Positions 7,901 to 15,841 are shown, numbered from the stretch's first letter. The stretch is DNA of 24,679 nt from JAICJR01 sp036494715 (GCA_036494715.1 DASXNY010000082.1:1-24679); one strand, 5' to 3'. Notes: a model not told the origin generated them from the letters alone. Program-made: numbers and translations.

Positions 7901-8832
7901 TAAGCGGCGGCGCCGGCCTTCATGGCTTGGCGCTCGGGGGTGATGCGGACGACGTCCCACGCGAGACCCATCTTCTCGAGCGCGCGGATCACGAGCGCTG
8001 AGGGGTCGACCTCGAACCGCCGCAAGCCGTGGGCGGCGGAGGTGGGAAAGGCGTGGTGGTTGTTGTGCCAGGCCTCGCCGAGCGTCAGGGGCGCGAGCCA
8101 CAGCAGGTTGCGCGACTCGTCATCGGTGTTGAAGCGGCGGCTGCCGAAGAAGTGGCAGAGCGAGTTGATGCTGTAGGTGGCGTGGTGGAGCAGCAGCATG
8201 CGCACCGCCCCGCCCCAGAGCAGACCCGTGAGCCCGGCCTTCACGGTGTGGCCGATCGCCACCCCGAGCCCGAACGACGCGGCCAGCCCGAGCAGCGCCC
8301 AGTACACGAACGTGCGGTCGACGAAGGACACCACCGGGTCGGCCATCAGGTCGGGGGCGTAGCGCTGCTTGGCGCCGCGCTGCGTGTGGATGAAGAGCCA
8401 GCCCACGTGCGCGTGCGCGAGGCCGGTGAGTGCGCCGCGGAGGCCTCCGCCGTGACCGACGTGCGGGCTGTGCGGGTCGCCCTCCTTGTCGGAGAACGCA
8501 TGGTGCTTGCGATGGTCCGCCACCCACGAGATCACAGGTCCCTCGATGGCCGCCGAGCCGAGCACCGCGAAGACGAAGCGCACCGCCGGGGTGGTCTTGA
8601 AGCTGCGGTGGGTGAAGAGGCGGTGGAAGCCAACCGTCACACCGAGCCCGAAGGCCATGTAGAGCACGCCGAACACGACGAGATCGCCCCAATGGAGCGC
8701 CTCCTCCCACAGCTGCCAGGCCACAAACCCGAGCGCCAGGATGGGCGCGACGGTGACGAATCCGGTGATCGCGCGATCACGCGCCTCGTGCGAGACCGGC
8801 TCAACGTCCTCGCGTGTTGCCGAAACCTGCAT
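7900..8832 (-). CDS. Acyl-CoA/acyl-lipid delta-9-type fatty acid desaturase
   Basis: This 310-residue integral-membrane di-iron desaturase has the three histidine boxes of the family: HRLFTH (70-75), HRKHH (107-111) and HNNHH (256-260). Hydrophobic segments lie at about 22-40, 48-68, 85-103 and 174-215. GEAWHNNHHAFP is characteristic of stearoyl-CoA/acyl-lipid delta-9 desaturases. The ATG at 8832 is preceded by a good SD (AAGGAGAGG, core about 8 nt away), so I prefer it to an open-frame extension of 29 residues with no family similarity. It is the first gene of a two-gene operon, with its stop overlapping the cyclopropane-synthase start. The pair probably tunes membrane fluidity. The exact substrate (acyl-CoA or lipid-linked) cannot be read from the sequence. 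Confidence 0.92.
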   Translation of the reverse strand: MQVSATREDVEPVSHEARDRAITGFVTVAPILALGFVAWQLWEEALHWGDLVVFGVLYMAFGLGVTVGFHRLFTHRSFKTTPAVRFVFAVLGSAAIEGPVISWVADHRKHHAFSDKEGDPHSPHVGHGGGLRGALTGLAHAHVGWLFIHTQRGAKQRYAPDLMADPVVSFVDRTFVYWALLGLAASFGLGVAIGHTVKAGLTGLLWGGAVRMLLLHHATYSINSLCHFFGSRRFNTDDESRNLLWLAPLTLGEAWHNNHHAFPTSAAHGLRRFEVDPSALVIRALEKMGLAWDVVRITPERQAMKAGAAA

Positions 8833-8920
8833 GGGCCCCTCTCCTTGGCGGTTTCCCCGTCGTCCAGTTCCGACCTGCCGTCTATGCGGCTTGCCGGCAC
8901 ATGTCCAGGCCGCGCACACA

Positions 8921-8940
8921 CGCGGACGTGAGTGTCCGCG
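8921..8940 (-). terminator. Hairpin downstream of the cys operon
   Basis: A perfect 7-bp stem, CGCGGAC/GTCCGCG (8921-8927 with 8934-8940), with a 6-nt loop lies just after the VOC gene and before the desaturase promoter region. There is no T-run, so a role as terminator is tentative. The 122-nt gap also holds the desaturase SD near 8838-8846. Confidence 0.35.
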
Positions 8941-8954
8941 TCGGCGGCGTGAGT

Positions 8955-9317
8955 CTAGGGCAATTGCCTGGCAATTAGCTCAATACGGTTGCCGAATGGG
9001 TCGAACGCGTAGAAGCGCGTGGCGCCCGGTAGGTCCGCGTCCCAGCGCACCGAGTCGAGGCGCGAGGCCAGTTCCTCGAGTGCGGCGACGCTGCCAACCA
9101 GGAGCGCCGGATGTGCCTTTCGAGCCGGGGCGAACGGCTCCTCCACACCGAGGTGGAGCTGCTGAGCGCCGCACTCGAACCACACCCCGCCGCGCGAGCG
9201 CAGCGGCTCGGGCTTCTCGATCTCGCTGAGTCCGAGCAGTCCGCCGTAGAAGCGGCGCGCCTCGTCCTCGCCACCCGGCGGGCAGGCGAGCTGTACGTGG
9301 TCGAGGCCCTCGACCAC
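8955..9317 (-). CDS. VOC-superfamily (glyoxalase/bleomycin-resistance fold) protein
   Basis: This 120-residue protein has the single-repeat pattern of vicinal-oxygen-chelate proteins: an N-terminal LDHVQLACP with His7, an ARRFYGGLLGL helix (about 20-30), a QQLHLGVE strand with His55, and a C-terminal FYAFDPFGNRIELI strand with Glu113. These His/Glu positions are where metal ligands sit in the family, so metal binding is plausible. The start is a GTG four bases after the stop of cysNC, which places it as the third gene of the sulfate-activation operon. Its substrate cannot be predicted. A link to sulfur metabolism is suggested only by position. Confidence 0.85.
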   Translation of the reverse strand: MVEGLDHVQLACPPGGEDEARRFYGGLLGLSEIEKPEPLRSRGGVWFECGAQQLHLGVEEPFAPARKAHPALLVGSVAALEELASRLDSVRWDADLPGATRFYAFDPFGNRIELIARQLP

Positions 9318-9321
9318 CGCG

Positions 9322-11256
9322 CTACTGGATTACGCCGAGTTCCTCGAGTTGCGCGACGATCGCGGCCACCGCTTCCTCGACCGTGCCGTCGCGCACCACG
9401 ATGTCGGCCGCTTCGGGTGCCTCGTAGGGGTCGTCGATGCCGGTGAGGCCGCTGATCTCGCCGCTGCGCGCCTTGGCGTAGAGGCCCTTGGGGTCGCGCC
9501 GCTCGCACTCCTCGAGCGGCGTGTCCACGAACACCTCGACGAAGTCGAGCTCGAGCTCGTCGTGCGACTCGCGCGCCCCCTTGCGGTCGCTCAGGTAGGG
9601 CGACACGAGCGAGGCGATCGCGATCGTCCCCGCGTCGGCGAACAGGCGCGCCACGTGCGCGGTGCGGCGCACGTTCTCGGTGCGGTCCTCGGCAGAGAAG
9701 CCGAGGTTGCCGTTGAGGCCGTGACGCAGGTTGTCGCCGTCGAGCCGGTACGCGAGCCGGCCGCGCGCGACGAGGTGCTGCTCGAGCGCCGCCGCGATCG
9801 TCGACTTGCCGGACGCCGGCAGCCCGGTGAGCCACACGGTCGCGCCGCGCTGACCGAGCGTGCGCCAGCGCTCCTCGCGCGTGAGGCCGCCCTCGTGCCA
9901 GGTGACGTTGGGGGAGCGCCCGGAGGCGTCCGCAGCCGCGCCGCCGTTGGTGATGGTCTCGACGATCATGCCCGCGCCGACCGTGTCGTTGGTCGCCTCG
10001 TCCACCAGGATGAAGCTGCCGGTGGTGCGGTTGCGGCGGTAGTCGTCGACGGCCAGCGGCGAGGTGGTGCGCAGCTTGAGCCTGCCGATGTCGTTCAGCT
10101 CGAGCGAGGTCGCGCTCGTATCCCGGTGCAGGTTCTCGACGTCCACGCGGTAGCGGATGTCGTCGACGCTCGCGTTCACCCAGCGCGTCGTGTGCTTCAG
10201 CAGCAGGCGCTTGCCCAGCGCCAGCGGCGCGTCGCTCATCCAGCACACCATTGCCTCGAGCTGGCGCGAGCGGTGCGGGCGGTTGCCGGGGCGGCAGAGC
10301 ATGTCCCCGCGCGAGATGTCGAGCTCGTCCTCGAGCCGCACCACCACGGACATCGGCGGCACCGCCTCCTCGAGCGGGCCGAGCGGTCCCTCGATCGCCG
10401 CGATGCGCGAGCTGTCGCCCGACGGCACCACGTGCACCTCGTCGCCCGTGCGCAGCACGCCCGCCGCGATCTGGCCGGCGTAGCCGCGGCTCTCCGAATC
10501 GTCGGTCGGCCTGATGACCCACTGCACCGGGAAGCGAACGTCCACGAGGTTGCGATCCGACGCGACGTGCACGTGCTCGAGGTGGTAGAGGAGCGGCGCG
10601 CCGTCGTACCACTTCATCCGCAGCGAGCGCTCGACCACGTTGTCGCCCTGAAGCGCCGAGATCGGGATGAACTCGATGTCGGTGAGCTCGAGCTTGGCGG
10701 CGAAGTCCTCGAATTGCTCGCGGATGTCCTCGAACACCTCCTCCGAGAAGTCCACGAGGTCCATCTTGTTCACGCACACCGTGAGGTGGGGGACGCCGAC
10801 GAGCGAGGCGACGAAGGCGTGGCGCTTGGTCTGCTCGGACACGCCCTTGCGCGCGTCGATCAGGATCAGGGCAAGGTCCGCGGTGGAGGCGCCGGTGACC
10901 ATGTTGCGCGTATACCGCACGTGGCCCGGCGTGTCGGCCAGGATGAAGCGGCGCCGCGGCGTCGCGAAGTAGCGGTAGGCGACGTCGATCGTGATGCCCT
11001 GCTCGCGCTCGGCGCGCAGGCCGTCGGTCAGCAGCGCCAGGTCCGTGTACTCATCGCCACGACGGCGGCTCGTCTCCTCGACGTGCTCGAGCTGGTCGGC
11101 GAACACCTGCTTCGAGTCGAACAGCAGGCGTCCGATCAGCGTGCTCTTGCCGTCGTCAACAGACCCGGCGGTGGCGATGCGGAGTGTGCTTGCGCGGCGT
11201 TCGACCACGGGATCGGGCTGGCCGTTGCCCTCGATGACGGTAAGCCTAGAAGTCAC
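9322..11256 (-). CDS. cysNC: Bifunctional sulfate adenylyltransferase subunit 1 / APS kinase (CysNC)
   Basis: This 644-residue fusion joins the GTPase subunit of ATP sulfurylase to APS kinase. The GTPase half has G1 GSVDDGKST (31-39), G3 DTPGH (108-112) and G4 NKMD (163-166), followed by EF-Tu-like beta-barrel domains to about 440. The kinase half begins near 465 and has the P-loop GLPASGKST (478-486), DGDNLRHGLN (507-516) and the following LGFSAEDR. With CysD it would make APS from sulfate and ATP, driven by GTP hydrolysis, and then phosphorylate it to PAPS. This NodQ-type fusion is well known. The GTG start lies six bases after the cysD stop. A second frame, open across this gene and cysD on the other strand, is a GC-rich shadow. 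No sulfite or PAPS reductase genes are nearby, so the downstream fate of PAPS is not shown. Confidence 0.95.
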   Translation of the reverse strand: MTSRLTVIEGNGQPDPVVERRASTLRIATAGSVDDGKSTLIGRLLFDSKQVFADQLEHVEETSRRRGDEYTDLALLTDGLRAEREQGITIDVAYRYFATPRRRFILADTPGHVRYTRNMVTGASTADLALILIDARKGVSEQTKRHAFVASLVGVPHLTVCVNKMDLVDFSEEVFEDIREQFEDFAAKLELTDIEFIPISALQGDNVVERSLRMKWYDGAPLLYHLEHVHVASDRNLVDVRFPVQWVIRPTDDSESRGYAGQIAAGVLRTGDEVHVVPSGDSSRIAAIEGPLGPLEEAVPPMSVVVRLEDELDISRGDMLCRPGNRPHRSRQLEAMVCWMSDAPLALGKRLLLKHTTRWVNASVDDIRYRVDVENLHRDTSATSLELNDIGRLKLRTTSPLAVDDYRRNRTTGSFILVDEATNDTVGAGMIVETITNGGAAADASGRSPNVTWHEGGLTREERWRTLGQRGATVWLTGLPASGKSTIAAALEQHLVARGRLAYRLDGDNLRHGLNGNLGFSAEDRTENVRRTAHVARLFADAGTIAIASLVSPYLSDRKGARESHDELELDFVEVFVDTPLEECERRDPKGLYAKARSGEISGLTGIDDPYEAPEAADIVVRDGTVEEAVAAIVAQLEELGVIQ

Positions 11257-11262
11257 GGGAGC

Positions 11263-12168
11263 TTAGAAGTAGCCGGTGCGCTTGCGGTCCTCCATGGCCG
11301 CCTCGCTGACGCGGTCGTCGGCGCGGGTCTCGCCGCGCTCGGTGATGCGGGTGGCCGCGATCTCCTCGACCACGGCCGGAAGCGTCTTGGCGCTCGACTC
11401 GACCGCGCCGGTGCACGACATGTCGCCCACCGTGCGGTAGCGCACGCTCGCCTCGAACGGCTCCTCGCCGTCGATCAGCTCGACGAAGTCGCTGAGCGCG
11501 TAGAGCATCCCGTCGCGCTTGAAGACCTTGCGGTCGTGCGCGTAATAGATGGACGGGATCTCGAGCTCCTCCTCGGCGATGTACTGCCACACGTCGAGCT
11601 CCGTCCAGTTCGAGATCGGGAACACGCGCACGTGCTCGCCGCGCTGGTGACGCCCGTTGTAGAGCGACCACAGCTCGGGGCGCTGCGACTTCGGATCCCA
11701 CTGTCCGGCCTCGTCGCGGAAGGAGAAGATGCGCTCCTTGGCACGGGCGCGCTCCTCGTCGCGGCGCGCCCCGCCGAACGCGGCGTCGAAGCCGTGCTCG
11801 AGGATCGCGTCGAGCAGCGTGACCGTCTGCAGCCGGTTGCGCGACGCGCGCGGCCCCGTCTCCTCAACCGCGCGGCCCTGGCGGATCGACTCCTCCACCG
11901 ACGCAACCACGAGCCGCTCGCCGAGGCGCTCGATCAGGCTGTCGCGGAAATCGATCACCTCCGGGAAGTTGTGGCCCGTGTCCACGTGCATGAGCGGGAA
12001 GGGGAAGCCGGCCGGCCGGAAGGCCTTCTCGGCCAGGCGCACGAGCACGAGCGAGTCCTTGCCGCCGGAGAACAGCAGCACCGGCCGCTCGAACTCGGCG
12101 GCCACCTCGCGCATGATGTGGATGGCCTCTGCCTCGAGGGTCCGCAGGTGTGAGAGTTCGTAGCTCAT
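11263..12168 (-). CDS. cysD: Sulfate adenylyltransferase subunit 2 (CysD)
   Basis: This 301-residue protein matches CysD in length and motifs. It has the PP-loop pyrophosphatase motif SGGKDS (34-39), MHVDTGHNFPE, GGARRDEERARAKERIFSF, the NWTELDVW segment and the typical C-terminal RKRTGYF. It is the catalytic subunit that forms adenosine 5'-phosphosulfate from ATP and sulfate, and it works with the CysN half of the next gene. It is first in a cysD-cysNC-VOC operon. Its ATG at 12168 lacks a strong SD. The 5' region contains an AATCCC/GGGATT inverted repeat about 20 nt from the start and a terminator-like hairpin further upstream, so control at the leader is plausible. Confidence 0.96.
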   Translation of the reverse strand: MSYELSHLRTLEAEAIHIMREVAAEFERPVLLFSGGKDSLVLVRLAEKAFRPAGFPFPLMHVDTGHNFPEVIDFRDSLIERLGERLVVASVEESIRQGRAVEETGPRASRNRLQTVTLLDAILEHGFDAAFGGARRDEERARAKERIFSFRDEAGQWDPKSQRPELWSLYNGRHQRGEHVRVFPISNWTELDVWQYIAEEELEIPSIYYAHDRKVFKRDGMLYALSDFVELIDGEEPFEASVRYRTVGDMSCTGAVESSAKTLPAVVEEIAATRITERGETRADDRVSEAAMEDRKRTGYF

Positions 12169-12186
12169 CGAGGGACGAAAGAGTGT

Positions 12187-12202
12187 AATCCCTGCCGGGA
12201 TT
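12187..12202 (-). promoter_or_regulatory. Inverted repeat in the cysD leader, possible operator
   Basis: A perfect AATCCC/GGGATT inverted repeat (12187-12192 with 12197-12202, 4-nt spacer) lies 18 nt upstream of the cysD ATG. Its symmetry and position fit a repressor or activator site, but I cannot match it to a named regulator. Confidence 0.4.
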
Positions 12203-12270
12203 TACCAGTTTCGCGGAGAGGGCGTGGCAGAACCGGATCGTAGGGAGTGCGAGGGAGACACGGGCCGCGT

Positions 12271-12319
12271 GGGAAGAAAAGCCCGCTCCGTGCGGACTTG
12301 CCGGATTGGAGAAGCGGGC
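12271..12319 (-). terminator. Terminator-like hairpin upstream of cysD, possible attenuator
   Basis: Read on the minus strand, GCCCGCT and AGCGGGC (12319-12313 with 12287-12281) form a 7-bp stem, followed at once by TTTTCTT. The 25-nt loop can form a small TCCG/CGGA hairpin of its own. It lies between the divergent GT4-like gene and cysD, about 115 nt before the cysD start, so it could either end a short leader transcript or be coincidental. The surrounding 229-nt divergent gap has no other gene. Confidence 0.35.
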
Positions 12320-12397
12320 AACCGGGTAGCCACAACGCGCCCTGCGCGGGCTGCCAATGCCAATGACGTTCCGCGAGCTACACCTGGAGAGCGCCTG

Positions 12398-12970
12398 ATG
12401 CGGGTGCTCCTGCTTCGGCAGGAGCCCAACGCGCGTGCCCGCGTGCACGCGGTCGCACTCTCGACGGAGCGACCGGACGTCGACCTCGCGCTCGCCCGCC
12501 AGGGGGACCCCGGCGGCGAAGGCCTAGCGCGCGAGTGGCAGCTCGGCGACCGCCCGGCCCGCGGGCTGCGGGAGGCGATTGCAGGCTTCTCGCCGGACGT
12601 GATCCACAGCTACGGGCCGTCGGCCGAGCTCACGGTCTGCGCGAACGAGCTCACGGCGGGTCGCGTGCCGGTGGTCCACGACCTGAGCGGCAAGCGCCGC
12701 TTCCGCGGCGATCCGGAGCTCGAGGGGCGCGCCGTGGAGGAGAGCGCCGCCCTGGTGGTGGCCTCACCGGTGCTGCTTGAGCAGGTGGCGGCGCGCTACA
12801 CGCTGCCCACGCTCACCATGGTCTTTCCGAGCTATTCGCCGGCCCGCGAGCTGCCCCGGGTGGACCGGCCGGCGAGCGCCGAGGCCAACATCGACCGCCT
12901 CGCCGCGCTTTATCAGGCGCTCACGCGGGAGCCGATGGCGAGTCTCGCCGCCGAGCTGCGCGGCCGCTGA
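12398..12970 (+). CDS. Short protein resembling the N-terminal half of a GT4 glycosyltransferase
   Basis: The 190-residue product looks like the N-terminal Rossmann half of a GT-B (GT4) glycosyltransferase. It starts with MRVLLLRQEP, has PDVIHSYGP (66-73), a strand PVVHDLSG (91-98) and EESAALVVASPVLLEQVAARYTLP (114-137), where family members read 'the A-D-x-V-V-x-S' strand and helix. It ends with a helical tail, and the C-terminal donor-nucleotide-binding half is absent. The ATG at 12398 was chosen for its SD (GGAGAG, 7 nt upstream) and hydrophobic first strand; 58 residues of upstream open frame look non-coding. It may be a non-catalytic relic or a small partner protein. The gene is divergent from cysD and is followed 53 nt later by the HesB-like gene. 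No function is assigned. Confidence 0.65.
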   Translation: MRVLLLRQEPNARARVHAVALSTERPDVDLALARQGDPGGEGLAREWQLGDRPARGLREAIAGFSPDVIHSYGPSAELTVCANELTAGRVPVVHDLSGKRRFRGDPELEGRAVEESAALVVASPVLLEQVAARYTLPTLTMVFPSYSPARELPRVDRPASAEANIDRLAALYQALTREPMASLAAELRGR

Positions 12971-13023
12971 GCCGCTTGCTACGTTCGTCCCACCTCGAAC
13001 CCGAAACGAGGAGGGTGAGCAAG

Positions 13024-13317
13024 TTGCTCACGATTACCGAAGAGGCCGTCGAAGCGCTGGACTCGATCGTGGAGTCCGCACCGGTCTCGGACGAGGCCGG
13101 CGTGCGCATCAGCCGGCAGGTCGGCCCTGACGGCCAGGCCGGGCTCGGCATCTCGCTGGTCGAGGAGCCGGATCCGAGCGACAGCGTCCTTGACATCGAG
13201 GGCGAACACGCGCCCGTGTTCGTCGAGGCGGAGGCCGTCCCCGCGCTCGACGACAAGATCCTCGACGCCCGTGTGCAGGACGGCCAGGTCGGATTCGTAG
13301 TGGCGCAGCAGGCCTGA
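13024..13317 (+). CDS. HesB/IscA-like protein lacking cluster-binding cysteines
   Basis: This 97-residue protein begins MLTITEEAVEALDSIV and has the beta-rich pattern of the HesB/IscA fold (GVRISRQVG, GLGISLVEEP, APVFVEAEAVPALDDKILDARV). IscA-type proteins hold Fe-S clusters with three cysteines; this one has none, as in a cysteine-free actinobacterial subgroup often labelled HesB-like or adhesin-like. A role in Fe-S assembly is therefore doubtful. I chose the TTG at 13024 because an AGGAGG lies 9 nt upstream and the resulting N terminus fits the family. A GTG at 13015 abuts that SD with no spacing, and longer starts lack an SD. A strong hairpin follows the stop, so it may be the end of a two-gene unit. 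Confidence 0.75.
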   Translation: MLTITEEAVEALDSIVESAPVSDEAGVRISRQVGPDGQAGLGISLVEEPDPSDSVLDIEGEHAPVFVEAEAVPALDDKILDARVQDGQVGFVVAQQA

Positions 13318-13332
13318 ATCCGGCCTCCCGGG

Positions 13333-13358
13333 CCCGGCGCTGATGTTTGAGCGCCGGG
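13333..13358 (+). terminator. Hairpin terminator after the HesB-like gene
   Basis: CCCGGCGCT (13333-13341) and AGCGCCGGG (13350-13358) form a perfect 9-bp stem with an 8-nt loop, 15 nt after the stop codon. Only CTTCC follows, so the U-tract is weak. Confidence 0.6.
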
Positions 13359-13380
13359 CTTCCATGGCACTACATGCGCC

Positions 13381-15033
13381 ATGGCAACGGTTACCGACCG
13401 CGTTCGGTCTCCCGCCCGCGACGTCCATCCCGAGGATGCCGACTCCGGCCTCCACCGTCACATCGGGAGGACCGGCCTGCTGTTCGCCTCGGTCGGCTCC
13501 ATCATCGGCTCCGGCTGGCTGTTCGGTGCGCTGAACGCCTCGCAGCTCGCCGGGCCGGCGGCGGTGATCGCCTGGGCGATCGGCGGCGGGATGATCCTGC
13601 TCGTCGGGCTCACCTACGCGGAGCTCGGCGCGATGTTCCCCGTGTCGGGCGGCGTCGTGCGCTTCCCGCACTACGCCTTCGGCTCGTTCGCGAGCTACGT
13701 CATGGGCTGGATCACCTGGCTCGCCGCGGCCAGCGTCGCGCCGATCGAGGTCGAGGCCGCGCTCCAGTACGCGTCCAACAACATCGGCGGCTTGGCGCAC
13801 ACCCCGGCGGGAGCGGACGCCAGCCCTGTCCTCACCTTCCCGCTCGGCTACGCCGTCGCCGTGGTGCTGATGGCGATCTTCTGCTGGGTGAACATGGTGG
13901 GCATCCGCTGGTTCGCGCGGGCCAACAACGCGATAGTCGGCTGGAAGCTCGCGGTGATCACGCTCGTGGTCATCGCCTTCCTGCTCACCGAGTTCCGCGG
14001 CGCGAACTTCAGCGACTTCGGCGGCTTCCAGCCCTACGGCTGGCACGGAGTCTTCGAGTCGATCTCCACCGCCGGCATCGTGTTCTCCTACCTGGGCTTT
14101 CGCCAGGGCATCGAGCTCGCCGGCGAGAGCGACAACCCGCACCGCAACGTCCCGCTCGCGGTGATCGGGTCGGTGCTGATCGCGGGCGTGATCTACGTCC
14201 TGCTCCAGGTCGCGTTCATCGGCGCCGCGCCGACCTCGGGCCTGCACAAGGGCTGGGCGGGCCTCTCGTTCAGCAACGACTTCGGCCCGCTCGCCGGCAT
14301 CGCCAAGCTGATCGGGCTTTCTTGGCTCGCCACGATCCTCTACGCGGACGCCGTGGTCTCGCCGGCCGACACCGGGCTGATCTACACCACCGCCACCGCG
14401 CGGATCTCCTACGCGATGGGTCGCAACGGCAACGCTCCGAAGGGGCTAACGAAGACCACCGAGCGCGGCGCCCCGTGGGTGAGCCTGCTGCTGGCGTTCG
14501 TGGTCGGCCTGATCTTCTTCCTGCCGTTCCCCGGCTGGCAGAAGCTCGTCTCGTTCATCACCTCGGCGACCGTCCTGTCGTTCGGCTCGGGCCCGCTGGT
14601 GTGGGCGGCGCTGCGCAAGGAACTGCCGGGCAAGGAGCGACCGTTCCGGCTCCGGGGCGGACATGTGATCCCGTTCCTCGCCTTCTTCTCGGCCAACATG
14701 ATCGTCTACTGGGCGGGCTGGGACACGAACTGGAAGCTGTTCCTCGCGATCGTGCTCGGCCTGATCCTGCTCGGCGTCTACAAGCTGGCGCGCACGGACG
14801 AGCTACCGCCGATGGACTGGCGCGCCGGCGCATGGGTGCTGCCCTGGCTTGGCGCGCTGGCGCTCATTTCGTACCTGGGCTCCTACGGCGATCACGCAGC
14901 GAAGGTATTCGGGCTCGGAGTTGGCGCGTTGCTGATGCTCGCCGTCAGCCTGGTGGTCTACCTCGCCGCATACATGCTGAGGCTGCCTGGCGAGCGGATC
15001 CGCGAGCTCGCGGACAGCTCGGAATCCTCTTAG
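13381..15033 (+). CDS. APC-superfamily amino-acid permease
   Basis: This 550-residue polytopic membrane protein has about 12 hydrophobic segments. After a hydrophilic N terminus (about 1-29) comes the first-helix signature of amino-acid/polyamine/organocation transporters, TGLLFASVGSIIGSGWLFG (31-49). It is followed by GLTYAELGAMFPVSGG in the helix 2-3 region and by FSYLGFRQGIELAGESDNPHR in the middle. It probably imports an amino acid by ion-coupled transport; the substrate cannot be read from the sequence. The ATG at 13381 gives the best N terminus but has no SD, and it lies 22 nt after a hairpin terminator, so its promoter must be very close or it is read through. The Crp-like regulator begins 58 nt after its stop. 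Confidence 0.9.
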   Translation: MATVTDRVRSPARDVHPEDADSGLHRHIGRTGLLFASVGSIIGSGWLFGALNASQLAGPAAVIAWAIGGGMILLVGLTYAELGAMFPVSGGVVRFPHYAFGSFASYVMGWITWLAAASVAPIEVEAALQYASNNIGGLAHTPAGADASPVLTFPLGYAVAVVLMAIFCWVNMVGIRWFARANNAIVGWKLAVITLVVIAFLLTEFRGANFSDFGGFQPYGWHGVFESISTAGIVFSYLGFRQGIELAGESDNPHRNVPLAVIGSVLIAGVIYVLLQVAFIGAAPTSGLHKGWAGLSFSNDFGPLAGIAKLIGLSWLATILYADAVVSPADTGLIYTTATARISYAMGRNGNAPKGLTKTTERGAPWVSLLLAFVVGLIFFLPFPGWQKLVSFITSATVLSFGSGPLVWAALRKELPGKERPFRLRGGHVIPFLAFFSANMIVYWAGWDTNWKLFLAIVLGLILLGVYKLARTDELPPMDWRAGAWVLPWLGALALISYLGSYGDHAAKVFGLGVGALLMLAVSLVVYLAAYMLRLPGERIRELADSSESS

Positions 15034-15091
15034 TCGGGACGGCCTGACTAACAGAGGTTTTTTGCTAGCTTGCCCGGCGGGGTGTTTGTCT

Positions 15092-15841
15092 ATGGCAGGT
15101 GGTAACTCGCGTAATGGTCGAGCTTCGCTAGTCGAGGAGGATCCAGACCTTCTCAAAGGCTTCGACGCTGCGACGGCAGACAGCATCCGTCGGGCCACGA
15201 ACGTCGAGGTACTCGCGCGCGAGCCCGGGCCGTGGACCCGGGCGCCCAACCCGCCGCATCCCGTCTACGGGATGTTCGTGCTGGACGGGGTCCTCTCCCG
15301 CGGCGTCACGATCCAGGGCCGCCGCTCCGCCGAGCTGCTCGGGCCGGGCGACGTCCTCCGTCCCGCGGCCAGCGACACTCTCGACTCTTCGGTCGACTTC
15401 CGCATCGTCTGGGAGGTACTCGAGCCGACCCGGATCGCGCTGCTCGACGACGGCTTCGCCGAGGCCGTGGCCCCCTGGCCCGAGCTCACCGCAGCGATCA
15501 TGGATCGGATCATGCGCCGCTCGCACGCCCTCGCCTTCCACCTCGCCGTCAGCCACCTCAAGCTCGTCGAGATGCGGCTGCTCGTGATCCTCTGGTACTA
15601 CGCGGATCGCTGGGGCCGCGTCACTCCCGGCGGCGTACTCCTGCCGCTGCGAATGACTCACAGCCTGCTCGCGCGCATAGTCGGCGCCCGCCGCCCGAGC
15701 GTGAGCACGGCGCTCGGCCGCCTTCAGGAGCGCGGCCTGGTGGAGCGCACGTCCAACGGCCAATGGCTCCTGCTCGGCGCCCCTCCGCGCGAGCTCGCCG
15801 AGGTGGCGAGCGGTTCTATGCCCGGCGGGGTGGCCACGTAG
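15092..15841 (+). CDS. Crp/Fnr-family transcriptional regulator
   Basis: The 249-residue protein has a cyclic-nucleotide-binding-like domain at about 57-125 (including SAELLGPGDVL, 79-89), a long dimerisation helix at about 135-170 and a winged helix-turn-helix at about 188-220 (THSLLARIVGARRPSVSTALGRLQERGLV). I see no FNR-type iron-sulfur cysteines, and the phosphate-binding cassette is divergent, so its ligand is unknown. The ATG at 15092 was preferred over an in-frame TTG 30 nt earlier; a G-rich GGCGGGG lies about 10 nt upstream. It follows the permease in the same direction and may regulate it. Its last 26 bases overlap the 3' end of the convergent histidine kinase. Confidence 0.88.
   Translation: MAGGNSRNGRASLVEEDPDLLKGFDAATADSIRRATNVEVLAREPGPWTRAPNPPHPVYGMFVLDGVLSRGVTIQGRRSAELLGPGDVLRPAASDTLDSSVDFRIVWEVLEPTRIALLDDGFAEAVAPWPELTAAIMDRIMRRSHALAFHLAVSHLKLVEMRLLVILWYYADRWGRVTPGGVLLPLRMTHSLLARIVGARRPSVSTALGRLQERGLVERTSNGQWLLLGAPPRELAEVASGSMPGGVAT

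Noticed and set aside
9349..12153. 934-codon plus-strand open frame across cysNC and cysD
   Set aside because: Both opposite-strand genes are certain by motif. The plus-strand translation is Arg/His/Val/Leu-rich with no family features, as expected of an antisense shadow in high-GC DNA.
12203..12397. SAM-type or other known riboswitch between cysD and the GT4-like gene
   Set aside because: A GGGCAACCGGG stretch on the plus strand recalls an S-box core, but the rest of the core is absent and the strand points away from the cys genes.
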